Assembly (NCBI RefSeq): GCF_902806685.2
Contig: NC_048557.2
Coordinates: 6,754,666 to 6,818,665, forward strand
DNA: 64,000 bases
Reading direction: 5' to 3'
Origin: Maniola hyperantus
Taxonomy: Eukaryota; Arthropoda; Insecta; Lepidoptera; Nymphalidae
The translations under genes and the position numbers were made by a program. Of this stretch, positions 25,926-38,543 are shown in pieces. Within the stretch, counting starts at the first letter, position 1; each line of letters begins with the position of its first letter. The notes under the pieces were generated by a model. That model saw nothing but the letters and a program-made list of their open reading frames with translations. It had not been told where the DNA came from and made no database searches.

Positions 25926-27935
25926 CCAAATTGGTAATACTCCAAATTGGTAATCAATACACGGTAGGAGCGGAACAGACGCTAGACAATACTGTCGCAC
26001 GTAAACACGACATAATATAGTCTTGTCTAGTGTATGTATCAGCCCTTATAATGAAGTAACCCTTTCCTATTCTATACTAATCACGATACTGTCATGTCGG
26101 TAATATAACGTAGGAATAAAGATAATTCAATTGTGGTAAGAAATTGTGACCAAAAAACAACCGTTAAATCATAAAGCTGACCATAAGTGGTAATTTCCTT
26201 TGACGATTCAAAAGCACTTGTAAAAGTTTTTTGAATAAAAATGAATTCTATTCATAAGGATTAAGAAGGACTCCTATGCATTATAAGCACATCTTAAGTG
26301 CTTCTTAAGTTCATAACTCTTTTACTAATAGAAAGCAGACTTACATTTTAAGCAATACTCCGATGCTTGGCCGAGCAATTTCTCAAGAAATATGTACGTC
26401 ATACGTGAATATGGCCTATCATTGTTATTAGAGCTCCTTTACGTCATAACCTTTTATTTATTTTTCTAATTTAATGAAATAATTCCTCTGAAACATTATT
26501 ATTATTATGTTTGTAGTGATCTTATTGGTCAGCTACCTATGACCGACTATTTTATTTTTAGTAAAATAGTAACACAATTGAACTATGAAATTAATAAAAA
26601 TAACATAAAATAAAGTAAAAAAACTAAAATACTAAAAATAAATGTCTTAAAAGGAATATTTGCGAATTTATTTCAAGCAAAAAATCGCATAAAAAGATTT
26701 TCACGAAATACAATTTAAAATAATAAAATATTCTAGCACCTTATATTTAGGAAATTCTCTTAATATCTATACTAATAAAATGGTCTATTTACAAAGAATA
26801 AAAGCAAAATAATAGTTCAAGTAACATAGCACCAAACGGTAAGACTAATGGAAAATCACAATCACCTGAAGTGACACTTTTTAAGTATTATGCCTCTCCC
26901 AGACTGGTGTAAAATCCCCACGAGAATGTGGGCCAACAAATCGCAGAGAAGTTTTCAGAGAAATACGTAAGCGACTCATTTTGCCTCAGACAAAGAATCA
27001 AGGAGACTTGGCATCAAAATAATAATATCTTGTTAGAGCAATTTAGGTGAATAGAAAAGCTCTCAAGAGTGATAAAGACCAAAACACAGTGTTTTGTCTT
27101 TGTCATAGTTTCGCTTTTTTGTTCCTCTGTGAGTCTGTGATAGTAATTTATTGCGCATATTACGAGTTTTTATTTAGTTTTCTGTTTTGTTCGTAATGTT
27201 ACTTTGGCCCTTTCGGGTATACGCGTCTGACAAGTATCCTTGATTCTTAGTCTGAGCATTTTGCACAGCGGGGGCACTTTGGACGGTGTGGAGTTAGGTT
27301 TTTCACTCCTATCACGATTTCATTAAGCAACTAGTTTGCGGTAAGAACGTCCATAGCGCACATAGTAGATTTTATTAAATAACTAGTTTGCGGTAAGACC
27401 ATCCATAGCGCACAATATTGTGCATAGCGCGTCGTTAACGCGTTTCTGCGAGAAGTGATTTGTTTTACCTCTAAGTCGACTAGGGCAAAGTTACAAAGTT
27501 TTTGTATGTTTTTAACATCAGTGCGGCGACAAGCTACGGTCCTTTACCAATTCTATAGGTAACTGTTCTGAATCCTATGATAACCCAAATCATGGCTTTG
27601 CAAAAAGTCTGATCAACGCTCAGAATTTTGCTAATGTGTGGAAGAGGCATTAATATGATTAAAAACGATCAACTATTAACTATTAACAACATCTGCCTGC
27701 GATTTCTTTCTAATTCTAATCTCTTCTACAACCTCCATTATTAGCTGAAATGTACAGAAATAAAAAATAAATTGGAATGGGGTCAAATTCAAAGGGATTT
27801 TAAACTAGCATGCACATGCAAAAAGACTTACGTAAGTTAAATAATAAATATAGAGTACTGGGACTGAAGGAATATTTTTCTCCAAGTAATGTAAGTTAAT
27901 TAAGCGAATGACTTATTATTTGAGTTATCCATACT

Positions 27936-28148
27936 AATAATATTATAAATGCGAAAGTGTGTCTGTCAGTATGTCTGCTAGCTTTTCACGGCCCATCCGT
28001 TTAACCGATTTTGATGAAATTTGGAACGGAGTTAGCTTACATCCCGGGGAAGGACATAGGCTACTATTTATCCCGGAAAATCAAAGAATTCCCACGGGAT
28101 TTTTAAAAATCTAAATCCACGCGGTCGAAGTTGCGGGCATCATCTAGT
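27936..28148 (+). repeat. Dispersed 'ataaatgcgaaagtgtgtct...gcgggcatcatctag' repeat
   Basis: A well-preserved copy of a family abundant here: 'aatattataaatgcgaaagt', 'cttttcacggcccatccg', 'gaaggacataggctacta' and 'gcgggcatcatctagtta'. Other copies: 14915-15131, 33640-33880, 35636-35911, 60130-60341, with fragments at 12380-12560, 41040-41121 and 45950-46096. No coding; the class (SINE- or Helitron-like) is not clear from sequence alone. Confidence 0.8.
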
Positions 28149-28246
28149 TAACACTTAATTATATTAAAATACCACGTGAGTTTTAATTCTGACACTAACT
28201 CGGTATTTCGAGACGAAATGACCCATTTTCTCGCCAACATAATCTG

Positions 28247-28418
28247 CCCGCAAATTGTGTAAAAGAAAAACGTATCCATCGTTATCGTAATCGTCAACAA
28301 ATTCTGCCCTTTGATTGGCTGTGAAAAAATGTTAACAGCGAATCAACCAATCAAAGGGGCAGAATTTTTTGACGATTACGATAACGATGAATTCGTTTTT
28401 CGTACACAATCGGGGGTC
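28247..28418. mobile_element. Foldback MITE, relative of 5478-5652
   Basis: The inner arms share 'aattctgccctttgattggc' and 'cagcgaatcaaccaatcaaa' with the first copy. The outer parts differ ('atcgttatcgtaatcgtca'). Confidence 0.82.
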
Positions 28419-29220
28419 TTGTTGGAATTTGCAACCATATTGAAGAGGCCTTATGTTAGTCGCACATTACAGCTAAGCCGCATGCAAAGAATTTTACGTA
28501 CTAAATTCGATATTACAATTTTCCAAAGAAAATTAGTAATCTATATTCGCACATTTTTAGTACAGTCAAGAAGGGCACTTCACGACAGGCTGAGTATGCA
28601 TTTTGCTGATTAGTGTGCTTAATATGAGATTATACGTATCGCTTAGCGTTAGATTAAAATGGACCTAAATCGCATTGATTTAAAGTCAAAAATTCAGTAC
28701 CACTGATTTTAAGCAAGAAGCGTTGGCTGTAGAAGTACGTATAGGCGAACTTTAGTTTTAAAACAAGGCAACAAGGTTCATTTTAAATTAATGCTGAAGT
28801 GTCTTGGCACTCGAGTTCTATCAACGTTGGAAAGGTGTATAATTTCATACTAAGTACACAGCCCGGCTTATCTGCTGACTGGTAACAATTGACCTGACTC
28901 TACTAGGAATTCCAAATGTTAGTACGCCGCTCTTAAGATAAACCACTTCGACGACGACGTGCGGCTTGCCTCATGTGTGATCAGCAACCAAAGCACAATC
29001 AGAGGGTACAACGCAACGCTCTCGCGACTTTTATTTCACGAAGACCGTTTGGCTATGTGTGTGTGTGTGAGTGAGTGCAAGGCTGAGCGGCCATCGTGAA
29101 ATAGAACATCTATACCAAAAGTCGCGAGAGAGATATATGTCACCCACATTGTGCTCAGGCTCTTATGATGAAAATAATTAAGAATAGCGTGCGCATACAA
29201 AATCTTCAATCAGGACTAAC

Positions 29221-29715
29221 CTGACTCAACGGCCTGATCCTTTCGTGTATGCTGTTCTCCGCCTGTTTCGCTGAAGGAGGCGGATGATCGGGAGTCGGAG
29301 GCTGCTCATAGTGTGTTGGCGATAAGGGAATATCCACCCTCGACCCTGAAGAATACCGCTCACATTCGCTCGGACTGTTCATCGACTGGTCGTCGAGTAA
29401 ACTTTCCATGGAAGACCTTTCTTGGTTGGAGTACTTTCTGACTCTTTTATCCGTCATTCTGGATTCGTAGTTCTCGTGTTGGGGACCGAAAGTGTTTCTT
29501 CTCAACTTTCTGCGAGGATTCTGTTCCTTTATAACAACATTTTCGTACATGGCCGTGATCGCTACGGGTTGTGTGCGGTTTTTCAAGCTCGGTCGAGGGT
29601 TTGGCACTGGGAGGGCTCTGGTGGAATTGTGATTCTCTTCGTATTCTGAGTAAGACAGTTTGCTGTCAACGTATTGGTCGACTGATCTGCCGTGTTTGAG
29701 GTAATGTTTAGCATC
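29221..29715 (-). CDS. ANKS1: ANKS1-like adaptor, linker exon with YENV motif
   Basis: Internal 495-bp exon (165 codons) with acceptor CTTTGTTACAG and donor CAG|GTTAGT, phase 0 at both ends. It begins DAKHYLKHGRSVDQYVDSKL. It includes ITAMYENVVIKEQNP, which repeats the YEN motif of the two upstream exons, then basic NPRRKLRRNTFGP, and a proline-rich end LSPTHYEQPPTPDHPPPS. The DAKHYLKHGRSVD segment is the least disordered-looking part. No known domain is recognised. It is separated from the preceding exon by only 476 bp, part of which is a dispersed repeat. Phase continuity with both neighbours and an open frame over 165 codons in AT-rich DNA support real coding. Confidence 0.8.
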
Positions 29716-30191
29716 CTGTAACAAAGAGACGACGTTGAATACATACTGATAAATTGGAAAGTAAGGTACATTGGACCTGTACTATGTACCGAAGCTTTTT
29801 TTTCTATTACATATCTGAATCTTAAAGTTTTCAAGTCAATGAAAGGATCAAAAAGACCCGAGTGAAAACTTTGAGTATGATCTAAAATTGACATACTTAT
29901 TTGTGATGTTAAACTACCGGGATGATTCGCTCAGTGTCTAACGCTAAGTAATAGCCACCGAACTCTTTCGGCATTTATTTTTAATCCGTTGAAGGTTTTC
30001 TACGAAAAAATATTTTAGTATCGCTCAGTGAAGCAGCAATGTAGAACCAACCCATTTCAAATGAGCTCGATGGCTATCGAATTTGGTGGCACGGCGAGAC
30101 TATTCGCCGCGATTTTCGAGTCCATGGCGATGGCGCTTAAGATACGACTTGAGTGTCATAGATCTAGGCATGAAGCTGGGTTCAGACCTAC

Positions 30192-30323
30192 CTGTATCTC
30201 GTCCAGGTCATCCTGGCTCCGAGCATGAGCTCTCAGCTCATAGCTGTAGCCGGAGGATGGTGAATTGACGTGGGTGGGGGACACTGACAGGTTCCTTCTG
30301 GGGGGCTTCTTGGGAGGGGTGGG
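30192..30323 (-). CDS. ANKS1: ANKS1-like adaptor, proline-rich linker exon
   Basis: Internal 132-bp exon (44 codons) with acceptor TTTGTCTGCAG and donor CAG|GTAGGT, phase 0 at both ends. It reads PTPPKKPPRRNLSVSPTHVN, then a segment rich in Ser and Tyr, then SQDDLDEIQ. The PxxPxK/R pattern (TPPKKPPRR) is a typical class-type SH3 ligand, and the SVSP segment is a likely proline-directed phosphosite. A PPQKPPR motif is also found in vertebrate ANKS1 linkers (from memory), but at a different place. A possible alternative acceptor TTGCGTAG lies 16 bp upstream but has a worse phase and tract. Being symmetric (phase 0-0), the exon could be skipped without a frameshift. Confidence 0.7.
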
Positions 30324-30957
30324 CTGCAGACAAATTGGCGTTTGAGGGCTACGCAATGATGTTACACATGTAAAGGGCGATCTTTATACAGAGTATAACC
30401 AGAACGCTAACAAAAACTTAGCGTTATTATTTTAATACCTATACACAATCCAATGCTAATAACTATTTGCTTTGTTTTGTAGTTTCAGTGATTTCGTATT
30501 TTTTAACGGCTTTGACCACTGCCTATCTACGCAACGTCCGTTGACCTCTAGCGTGAGTCAGATGTTTTATTTACAATGTTATATGAATTATAAGCTTTTA
30601 AAATACAGGATTATTGAAATATTTTTTCGCGTTTTGTTATCACTTATCAGTAATCATCAGTAGTATTACCTGTCAATACAATACAATTCTTTATTTACAT
30701 AACGTGTGTAGGTACATTATGCATTACACAGGTCTTCGTTTTTGCTAGCGTTCTGGTTAAACTCTGTATAAGGTAGGTACGGTGTGTCCAACTAAAAACT
30801 CGAGATCAGCCCCTTAACATGAAAGTTGTGTTTATCACATTCCTACTATCGTAATTATTATATTTGATTGAATTTATGGTAGGTACTCCTACTGCAACTG
30901 GCCAAATGAGTGTCAGCGAATTACAATTTAGAAGTGATTGCGATCGTCACACTTGAG

Positions 30958-31135
30958 CTGCGCTACGCGGCGCGACGCTGCGCGGCAATTATAGTATGAG
31001 TTTGTATGGAGCAAAGCGGACCTGAGCGGCGATGCGGAGCGGCCGTAGGTATAATATTATTATGTAGTTTGTATGAAGCAAGACGCTGCTGCGTCGCGTC
31101 GCGTCGCGCAACGCAGCGCAAATGCGTTTGGACCC
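30958..31135. mobile_element. GC-rich foldback element 'gcgctgcg'
   Basis: GC-rich arms ('ctgcgctacgcggcgcgacg' and 'gtcgcgcaacgcagcgcaaa') surround two short AT-rich segments that both contain 'gtttgtatg'. It looks like a MITE common in Lepidoptera. No coding. Confidence 0.6.
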
Positions 31136-31640
31136 TATAACTGACAAATTATGACGGAGGGACTTCAAAACAATCACAGAATTCTAAACAAGATATAGAG
31201 ATGTTATCTAAATAACACTTTTCCAGATCTTTAACATTGGAACAACTGTCGCCGATTTTTAGAAACTCTCTTATTCCAATCTCGTAATACATACAGACTT
31301 AGCAAGAATATCTACCATAAATCCATGACACATAATATCACAATAACTGACAACATGTAATACTTTCTATTTATATAGTTCTATTTAAAGCATATAGGAA
31401 AACACGTAAGGAAAATAAACTGTTCAGCAATAGGAGTAAATCCGCCAAAATACGTACATGACTTGTGTAACCGGCATGTTGCGACAATAATTATGTAAAA
31501 AATTGCAACTATTTGATTACCTTTAAAAATGGTAGGTACATATTTAAAAACTCTACCAAAAATATAGCAAGAATTTGTACACAATCAATTTAAAAAAAAA
31601 ACGAAAATAAAGAAAAAATAATTCATTGATTTCAAATACG

Positions 31641-31880
31641 GATGGTGTCAAAAATAAATTATTTCTTAGTAATTATTAAATAGAGGGACTTCTAAAATAC
31701 GTAAAATTCACGTCCTTTGTAAGTTTTATGTGTGATAACCATTTTAAATTATCGATTAAACTAAAAAAGCACGTCAAATGATTGTGACGTCACATCTCGT
31801 AGAATCACATAGAAGCTCGTATACTAAGCGCCGCGTTTTGACGTTTGATAAAAAGTTACTGATTTGACTAGTTGTCAAAT
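31641..31880 (+). repeat. Dispersed repeat with tgacgt motifs, copy 1
   Basis: Shares about 220 bp with 33403-33628 in the same orientation: 'caaaaataaattatttctta', 'aaccattttaaattatcg' and 'gttttgacgtttgata'. Non-coding. Confidence 0.75.
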
Positions 31881-33147
31881 ACCGGATTGTCATATACACC
31901 TTAATTATTTTTACCTAGGAAATATTATTTTAATATTTGAAACGAACACCCGCCGAGTTTTTTGCTGGTTCTTCGCGGTAGGAAAGACATTCCGAATCGC
32001 AAACAGTGTTTTGATTCCTTAGATGATTCAAAAGTAAAAGCTTAAAGCGCTTGTAAAAGTTCAAAAGCATTTGATCTGCATTCTGCTGTTTTAATAAAAT
32101 ATGCAGACGTTTAATAAACTATTTCTAAAATAAAACCATTGAAATAGTCATAGACAACAGAAAAATCGTTAAATAGGACAATTTTATAGATAGGTTGGTA
32201 ATTTTAAAATAGAATGATGATGAAAATGGAGAGTCTATTTCCAGCCGACCTTAGGGTCGTTACAGAGCCGAGATAAGTGCCCGCAATTGCGTAATTGCGT
32301 ATTTCAACGATTGCGAAGAACAATTGGCGACTATTGTGGTCTAAAAGAGATGAAGCAATGTTCCGCTACATTGCTGCCGCGACATTGTTGCCTAGCTCGG
32401 AATGTAATGTCATATAAGCTTATAGAGATTGTATGGGGACCAGTAGTGCCGCGACAGGACTGTGACAGCTGGTGACAGTACTGTTGCGGCTGCGCTGCTG
32501 CGTGCTGCGTGGTTCGGAATCATACCTTAAAGATTTGAAAAAAGATTGAAAAGTTATCATTGTATAATTTTGATTTAATTTGATTGGTCTGCCAAACACA
32601 TCTACCAGACCTAAAATTAAAATATGCTTTTAAAGATTCGCTGTCTTTCTAGACTTGGACCGACTAGATAACCCAAGCGTACCGGTCCAAGTAATTTAAT
32701 ATAGAGCCGCGGATGAAGTTTAAATTGGTAGCAGCCGGTCGCTGAATGGACAATTTTGTACATAATAGCTTGTTAGACATTATACCCGGCTCATAGAATT
32801 CCTCTTAACCCATTCTGATAGAGATAAAATAGGATATGCCAGTGTTAACCGCCTACATTATTCATCTGAAATGAAAGTTCATTTTCTTGATGTTGAACCG
32901 GCGCAGCGGATGATTTACCGATTTATTAGGTGGTAGATATACGCAGAAATTCCCTTTGTTGTTGCCCAGGGTTATTTGAGGAGGAGGGCGCTAATAGCTG
33001 TAACACAGATTTTTTTTTAACTAACACAGCTATTACCGTTGCCCTAATGTTTATGTTCATATGTAAATTTGAATAATAAATTAAATAAATAAATTATTAA
33101 TTTTATCCAAAGACTGTCGCAAGTCGCAACCTATAGGTCGATTTCGT

Positions 33148-33314
33148 AAAACCTGTATCAATCATTATTACAATCTCAATAGTTCTGATTGGCTGAATTT
33201 GTGCGATTCTTGTTGCAACAATGCATTGTAGCCAATAGTGGGCGAGCGTCAACCAATCAGAGGTGATCGCGATCGTGACATTGTCGCTGTCATTCTACCG
33301 CAATCGAGCAGCTG
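33148..33314. mobile_element. CCAAT-containing foldback repeat, copy 2
   Basis: The reverse-oriented relative of 15961-16120: 'aaaacctgtatcaatcatta' to 'ccgcaatcgagcagctg'. Confidence 0.72.
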
Positions 33315-33402
33315 GTCACGGTCTTGTCATAGAAAAGTAATTTGAGATACAAATGTGATGATATGATAAAGGCGGGGAAGGAGTACCTACCTCAAAATTG
33401 GG

Positions 33403-33628
33403 ATGATGACTGTGTCAAAAATAAATTATTTCTTAGGGATTACTAAATACAGGGTCTGTCAAAATTCGTAAAATCCACGTCCGCTGTTAGTTTTTAGTTT
33501 GTTAACCATTTTAAATTATCGGTTTAACTAATAAGTACGCCATATTACGTCAGGGAATTTTATATACAAGCTCCCTTACTAAGCAACCGTTTTGACGTTT
33601 GATATAAGTTGCTGTTTTGACTAGTAGT
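33403..33628 (+). repeat. Dispersed repeat with tgacgt motifs, copy 2
   Basis: Related to 31641-31880. The two copies are about 1.8 kb apart in the large intron and differ at many positions. Confidence 0.75.
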
Positions 33629-33639
33629 ACTATCCTTAT

Positions 33640-33880
33640 TATATCCATATTAATATTTAATATTTTTATACGAAAGTGTGTCTGTCTGTCTGTCTGCTAG
33701 CTTTTTACGGTCCATCCATTCTAAGGTCCATCCCTTAAACCAATTTTGACGAAATTTGGTACAGACATAGAGGAGAGACATCGACCTGGCGTCGAACATA
33801 GGATACTTTTTATCCCGGAATACCAGAGTTCCAGCGAGATTTTTAAAAACCTAAATCCACCTCGTGGCATCACCTAGTGT
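33640..33880 (+). repeat. Dispersed 'gcgggcatcatctag' family copy, diverged
   Basis: Contains 'gtgtgtctgtctgtctgtct', a duplicated 'ggtccatcc' segment and the end 'cctcgtggcatcacctagtg'. Confidence 0.7.
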
Positions 33881-34787
33881 CTTATATACGGAAAAATTAT
33901 TATTTTCTTTAAAACGGTCTCTTGGCAGTTGGGAGACAGACCGAAATAAAGCAAATTCGTAAACCAAGTAATGGTTTATTGTGATTCCGACGACGTGTAA
34001 ATACTAAATATCTCTGTGAGCTCCGCTGACCTACATATAGCAATAAACATAACATTACAGTAACATTATCCAGCACATCTGGACAGTAATGTCGATGAAG
34101 TTACTCGTATTTCGGGTACGGAATTATTCGGCATTATGATTATTTCGAAATTCACACAGTACAGTTAGTACAAGATTGAACAATGCATTTATCGTTTATC
34201 GTTTCGTTTACTCCTCACGGTCAATGTTTACGTATTGTCCGGCAGTATGAGTTGGCCATAACAGTCAGTATTGGACTCATCGAGTAAAAGAAATAGTAAA
34301 CGTGATGGTCCAACTCTCGCCACAATTTGTCTCTCTTACACGTTCGCAAAAAAAGGGGGACAGATATACGCTGCCATTTTGTTGAGTTTGGCATTTATTA
34401 TTTCGTTTATTGACGTTTTGACAGATTGACAATGACAGATTGACAGCGTGACAATGACAAACAAGTGACAGTCCACCACTTAGTCTATGGTGTGTGTGTC
34501 TATGGTAATTTGTCTAAGATCACTAAAAACCTCAAGAAACTTGTGTCCAGAGCCAAATTTTCATCAGATTAAAAAAAAAGTTACCGCTTTCTAGTCTGTT
34601 ACTCTGTCATTGTCAGTAAAAAAATAAATCAAAACAAACCAACGAAACCAACATAACCTTTTATCATAACTGAAACTGAGAGTTGAGACTGAAACAAACG
34701 GAACAATCGCTTTAGTTTTAACTAGAAAACTGAAGTTTTACTTATTATTAGGTATATATTATTGTACGTAATACAACTTTGTAGAAA

Positions 34788-35215
34788 CAACTTCGACAAG
34801 GAAGCTGACAGAAAAATAAGCTGGGCTGGGCAGCATTTGGAAAATTGCGTCAAGTCTTCAATTCGTCGATACCCCAAAGCCTAAAGACGAAAGTCTTTAA
34901 TGACTGTGTCCTACCTGTGATGACGTATGGTGCTGAAACGTGGACACTGACAGTTGGCCTTGTCCACAAGTTCAAAGTCGCTCAGCGGGCTATGTTGGGT
35001 AACTCTGAGGGACAAAATCCGTAACAACGAAATCCGTTGGATGACCAGAGTGACTGACATAGCCCAACGAATTAGAAATCTGTACTGGCAGTGGGCAGGC
35101 CACGTCTGCCGCAGAACCGATGGGGCAGACGTGTTCTGAAGTGGAGACCGCGTATCAGCAAGCGCAGTGTGGGACGACCTCCAACCCGCTGGACTGACGA
35201 CCTTAAGTAAGTTTA
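34788..35215 (+). mobile_element. RTE-type LINE, 3' part of reverse transcriptase
   Basis: Plus-strand frames give FGKLRQVFNSSIPQSLKTK, VLPVMTYGAETWTLT and LRDKIRNNEIRWMTRVTDIA, which are typical of the region after the RTE polymerase core, then QWAGHVCRRTDGA and RPPTRWTDD-like codons. Frameshifts separate the segments. It lies in the large intron, antisense to the gene. Confidence 0.82.
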
Positions 35216-35635
35216 CTCTCTCTCTTCGGATCACGCTCACATAATGTACTAATTACTAGGTAATACAAATCTCTTGATCTGAATTCTGACACATAGACAA
35301 GTGGCCAGGTTTGAAGAGTATAGTTAAATCATAACAACTTCATATGTACCTACCTACTTAAATAATTACTGTCTACTAGGTACCTAGCATTAAATGAGTT
35401 CAAAAAGGGCTGAGCCATCATTAATAATTATATTTGTTAGAACAGTTTTGACTACTGACCGCTTGATAAATGACAACACATTTTAGACATAATCTTGTGG
35501 TACACTGAAGTTAAAGTTGCAATAAAACATCTAGGTAATCTATTACAGAAAGGCAACTCTTTAATAATCAATTCAGTTTTCTTTGTTTAAGACATGTAAT
35601 TAAGTTCGGGACCTTGAGTTTGAGCTGTATTTTAG

Positions 35636-35911
35636 TGTATGTATAAAGGTTATCTGTCTATCTATCTGCTGGCTTTTTACAGCTCATCCGTTCAACCAAT
35701 TTTGACAAAAGGTACAAAGATCTTTCATCCTGGGGATGGATATAGCCTATTTTTAAATAAACTAGGCTCTGAAAATCGAACAGTTCCCACAAGATAAATG
35801 AAGTTGCGAGTATAAATTATTTAGTGTGGAGCTTTGTTACATGCTGGAGAAGGAGATAGGCTACTTTTACCCTTTAAATCAGCGCGGATAAAGTCACGGG
35901 CATCATCTACT
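35636..35911 (+). repeat. Dispersed 'gcgggcatcatctag' family copy, diverged
   Basis: Contains 'ttacagctcatccgttcaac', two 'ggctact'-like segments and the end 'gtcacgggcatcatctactt'. Confidence 0.65.
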
Positions 35912-37895
35912 TATTAATTAATATTATAAATAAAACTTAGACCTCATTAAGATAGATAGTAAAATAAGAAGAATAGTTCTTGTCTAATTAGCAATTTAAA
36001 AAATTAAAGATCAATAATTTCTATTTTTTCAGTGATAACTGTGGACCAGTTAGTTACGTTATGTTAACAGCCTGTGAATGACCACACCACCTGCCTAATC
36101 CACTTTGTTAGAAGAATGCAAGTTGATTTTGCTGCATCAAGACTACACTCTACAGAATCCTCATAAGTCATCTAAGTGCAGTAACACTGCGCAACAAACT
36201 ACAGTTTTATAACAATATAAAAATTTAATAGTAAATAAAATGTTTTTTGTCTCTGCTTTTCTATTATGAACATAGTGTTTTTATAGCTAGTCATGCCATA
36301 AGATTCTTTTATAGGCATTTTAATTCATACCTACATACAACGGGCTAGCTTTTGAGACTTGCCGCCTTGATGGAGAAAAGAAGAGGAGATAGGGACGTTC
36401 CGGAGTCTCTGGATTCATCCATACAAAACGTGAGTGAGTCTCTGGCTGAAGGAGTGAAGGGGTTGACTTACCCCGCCGCCCCCTACCGAGGCTGTTTTAA
36501 GTCAATGACAATTTTATCAAAATTAAAAATCATTTAAAAAAGTATACATCCCCGGCGGAAAATCACTCCTTCCAAGGGAATGATTTCCCTCCCCTCCCTT
36601 TTACCTCAGCTACCCCCATCAAGGCTGCACGTTTCAAAATGTTCATACAAATAAACAAAATTGAAAATTGCCTGTTACGTTCTCAATAAGCTCATAATTA
36701 AAAAAATTGTGAGCTAATCTTTGAAGTGTTGAACCGATTTTGATGAGACTTGGTGCACAAACAGTTGGGGACAGTGTGGCTAATTCTGTTAGACGAGGTC
36801 TAAATGTATTGCTATCCTTTTCTGCAGTGCAGGGAGCTTATGAAAGGAACAGCAATACACATAAACCTGTCATTTTAATTTAGTTTTGATCATAGATTCC
36901 CGGAAATATCCAGGCAGGCAAATTCCAGGATACTTTTTAACTATTATTAGTATCATCTGAAAACTTACTTTTTTTAGGATGAAATAAAACAAATTAAATT
37001 CTTTTGTTTAAATTTAAATTAGATACTATAAGTAGGTAGGTATGCGTATAAGTATTTTACATCAGCTGTAAAATTCATAAGGTGTATTTAAGTAGGTACA
37101 TCATAAACAGTTCAAATTATATAGGTATTCTACAAGTCTGATGACCCCCAGGTTAGTTGCAGTCTTGACTCTTGAATTAAGTTAGGTTCTAGTGGCCCTA
37201 GCTTAGGTAGCTGGAAGATAGGCAACATAATCTGGTAAGTATAGGTTAGGTACCATAGATGATCTGCAACCTGAAAATAATAATTTATTTTAGAAAAATA
37301 CTTAATATAATAAGCTAGCTAAATTTGGTAGGTAGGTCCATTTCATACAAAATTTTACTAACTTATACCCTTCTATACTAGATTGTGCCCGCGATTTTGT
37401 CTGCGAGGACTACACAAATTTCAATTAGATAGATCAGTCAGTCAGCTTTTCCTTTTTTATATATAGATAAATTAAGTACCTACTTTCTTGTTTGTGAATG
37501 GATGCAAGTAATGGTAGGTAGTAGGTCGGTATTTTCTGTTATTGTATGTATGTTTCTTAATATACCTGGTAGGTAGGTACCTACCTAGGTTTCTATTCTG
37601 GTGAAAAAATGGGTTGATTTTATCAGATGTAGGTACCAACTTATATGTATAATTGAATCATAAATTAATGTAAGTAGGCACCTACTTAGTAGGAAATTTG
37701 AGCCACACGTTTGATGTACCTACCCATAAGGCTTAGAATAATATTATGTAGGTATTAGGTACCTAGGTATAGGTAGGTAATAAATTGTGCATATCTTACC
37801 TTTGCCTCAATGATCAAGGTGTGACATACTCTTTGTGATCGATCTTACAACGCTACAAGTAAATGCATTCTGCGAGCTATATGTATGGATGGCTA

Positions 37896-38417
37896 TCGCT
37901 GCACAAAATGATTCATCCGAGATGCACTATTATCATTATCTATCATTTTAGCCTGTGGATGTCTGTCTTCTACATCCAATCATCGCTGCACAAAATGATT
38001 CATCCGAGATGCACTATTATCATTATCTATCATTTTAGCCTGTGGATGTCTGTCTTCTACATCCAGTCATCGCTGCACAAAATGATTCATCCGAGATGCA
38101 CTATTATCATTATCTATCATTTTAGCCTGTGGATGTCTGTCTTCTACATCCAGTCATCGCTGCACAAAATGATTCATCCGAGATGCACTATTATCATTAT
38201 CTATCATTTTAGCCTGTGGATGTCTGTCTTCTACATCCAGTCATCGCTGCACAAAATGATTCATCCGAGATGCACTATTATCATTATCTATCATTTTAGC
38301 CTGTGGATGTCTGTCTTCTACATCCAATCATCGCTGCACAAAATGATTCATCCGAGATGCACTATTATCATTATCTATCATTTTAGCCTGTGGATGTCTG
38401 TCTTCTACATCCAGTCT
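37896..38417. repeat. 87-bp minisatellite, six copies
   Basis: Starts at 37896, 37983, 38070, 38157, 38244 and 38331, almost identical (a single A/G variant in 'catccaatcatcgc' or 'catccagtcatcgc'). Because 87 is divisible by three, an open frame with a 29-residue repeat runs through it. There is no evidence that it is a gene. Confidence 0.95.
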
Positions 38418-38543
38418 TGAGGCATCCTCATTCAGCCACTTCACGTTAGGTACCTACTCTATAATATGAACGGTCCATCGGTCGGTACCCCACTAGGTAC
38501 TTGTAGGTATGCTGTGGTACCAAATCTCAACTCAGTAGGAACG

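Larger units (their letters stand above)
23803..29220 (-). other. Intron between linker exons
   Basis: AT-rich intron of 5.4 kb. Recognised: a LINE 3' end (24860-25030), a MITE (24418-24546), MITE copy 5 (25827-25925), a (ttcta) tail (26200-26255), a dispersed repeat (27936-28148) and a foldback element (28247-28418). Nothing recognised in 25040-25820, 26260-27930 or 28430-29200. Confidence 0.7.

Noticed and set aside
28311..28613. Plus-strand open frame of 100 codons
   Set aside because: It starts inside a foldback element and continues into unremarkable sequence, with no recognisable protein.
37863..38420. Open frame of 185 codons with a 29-residue repeat
   Set aside because: It exists only because the 87-bp minisatellite unit is divisible by three and lacks stops. 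There is no homology, splice site or non-repeat coding part.
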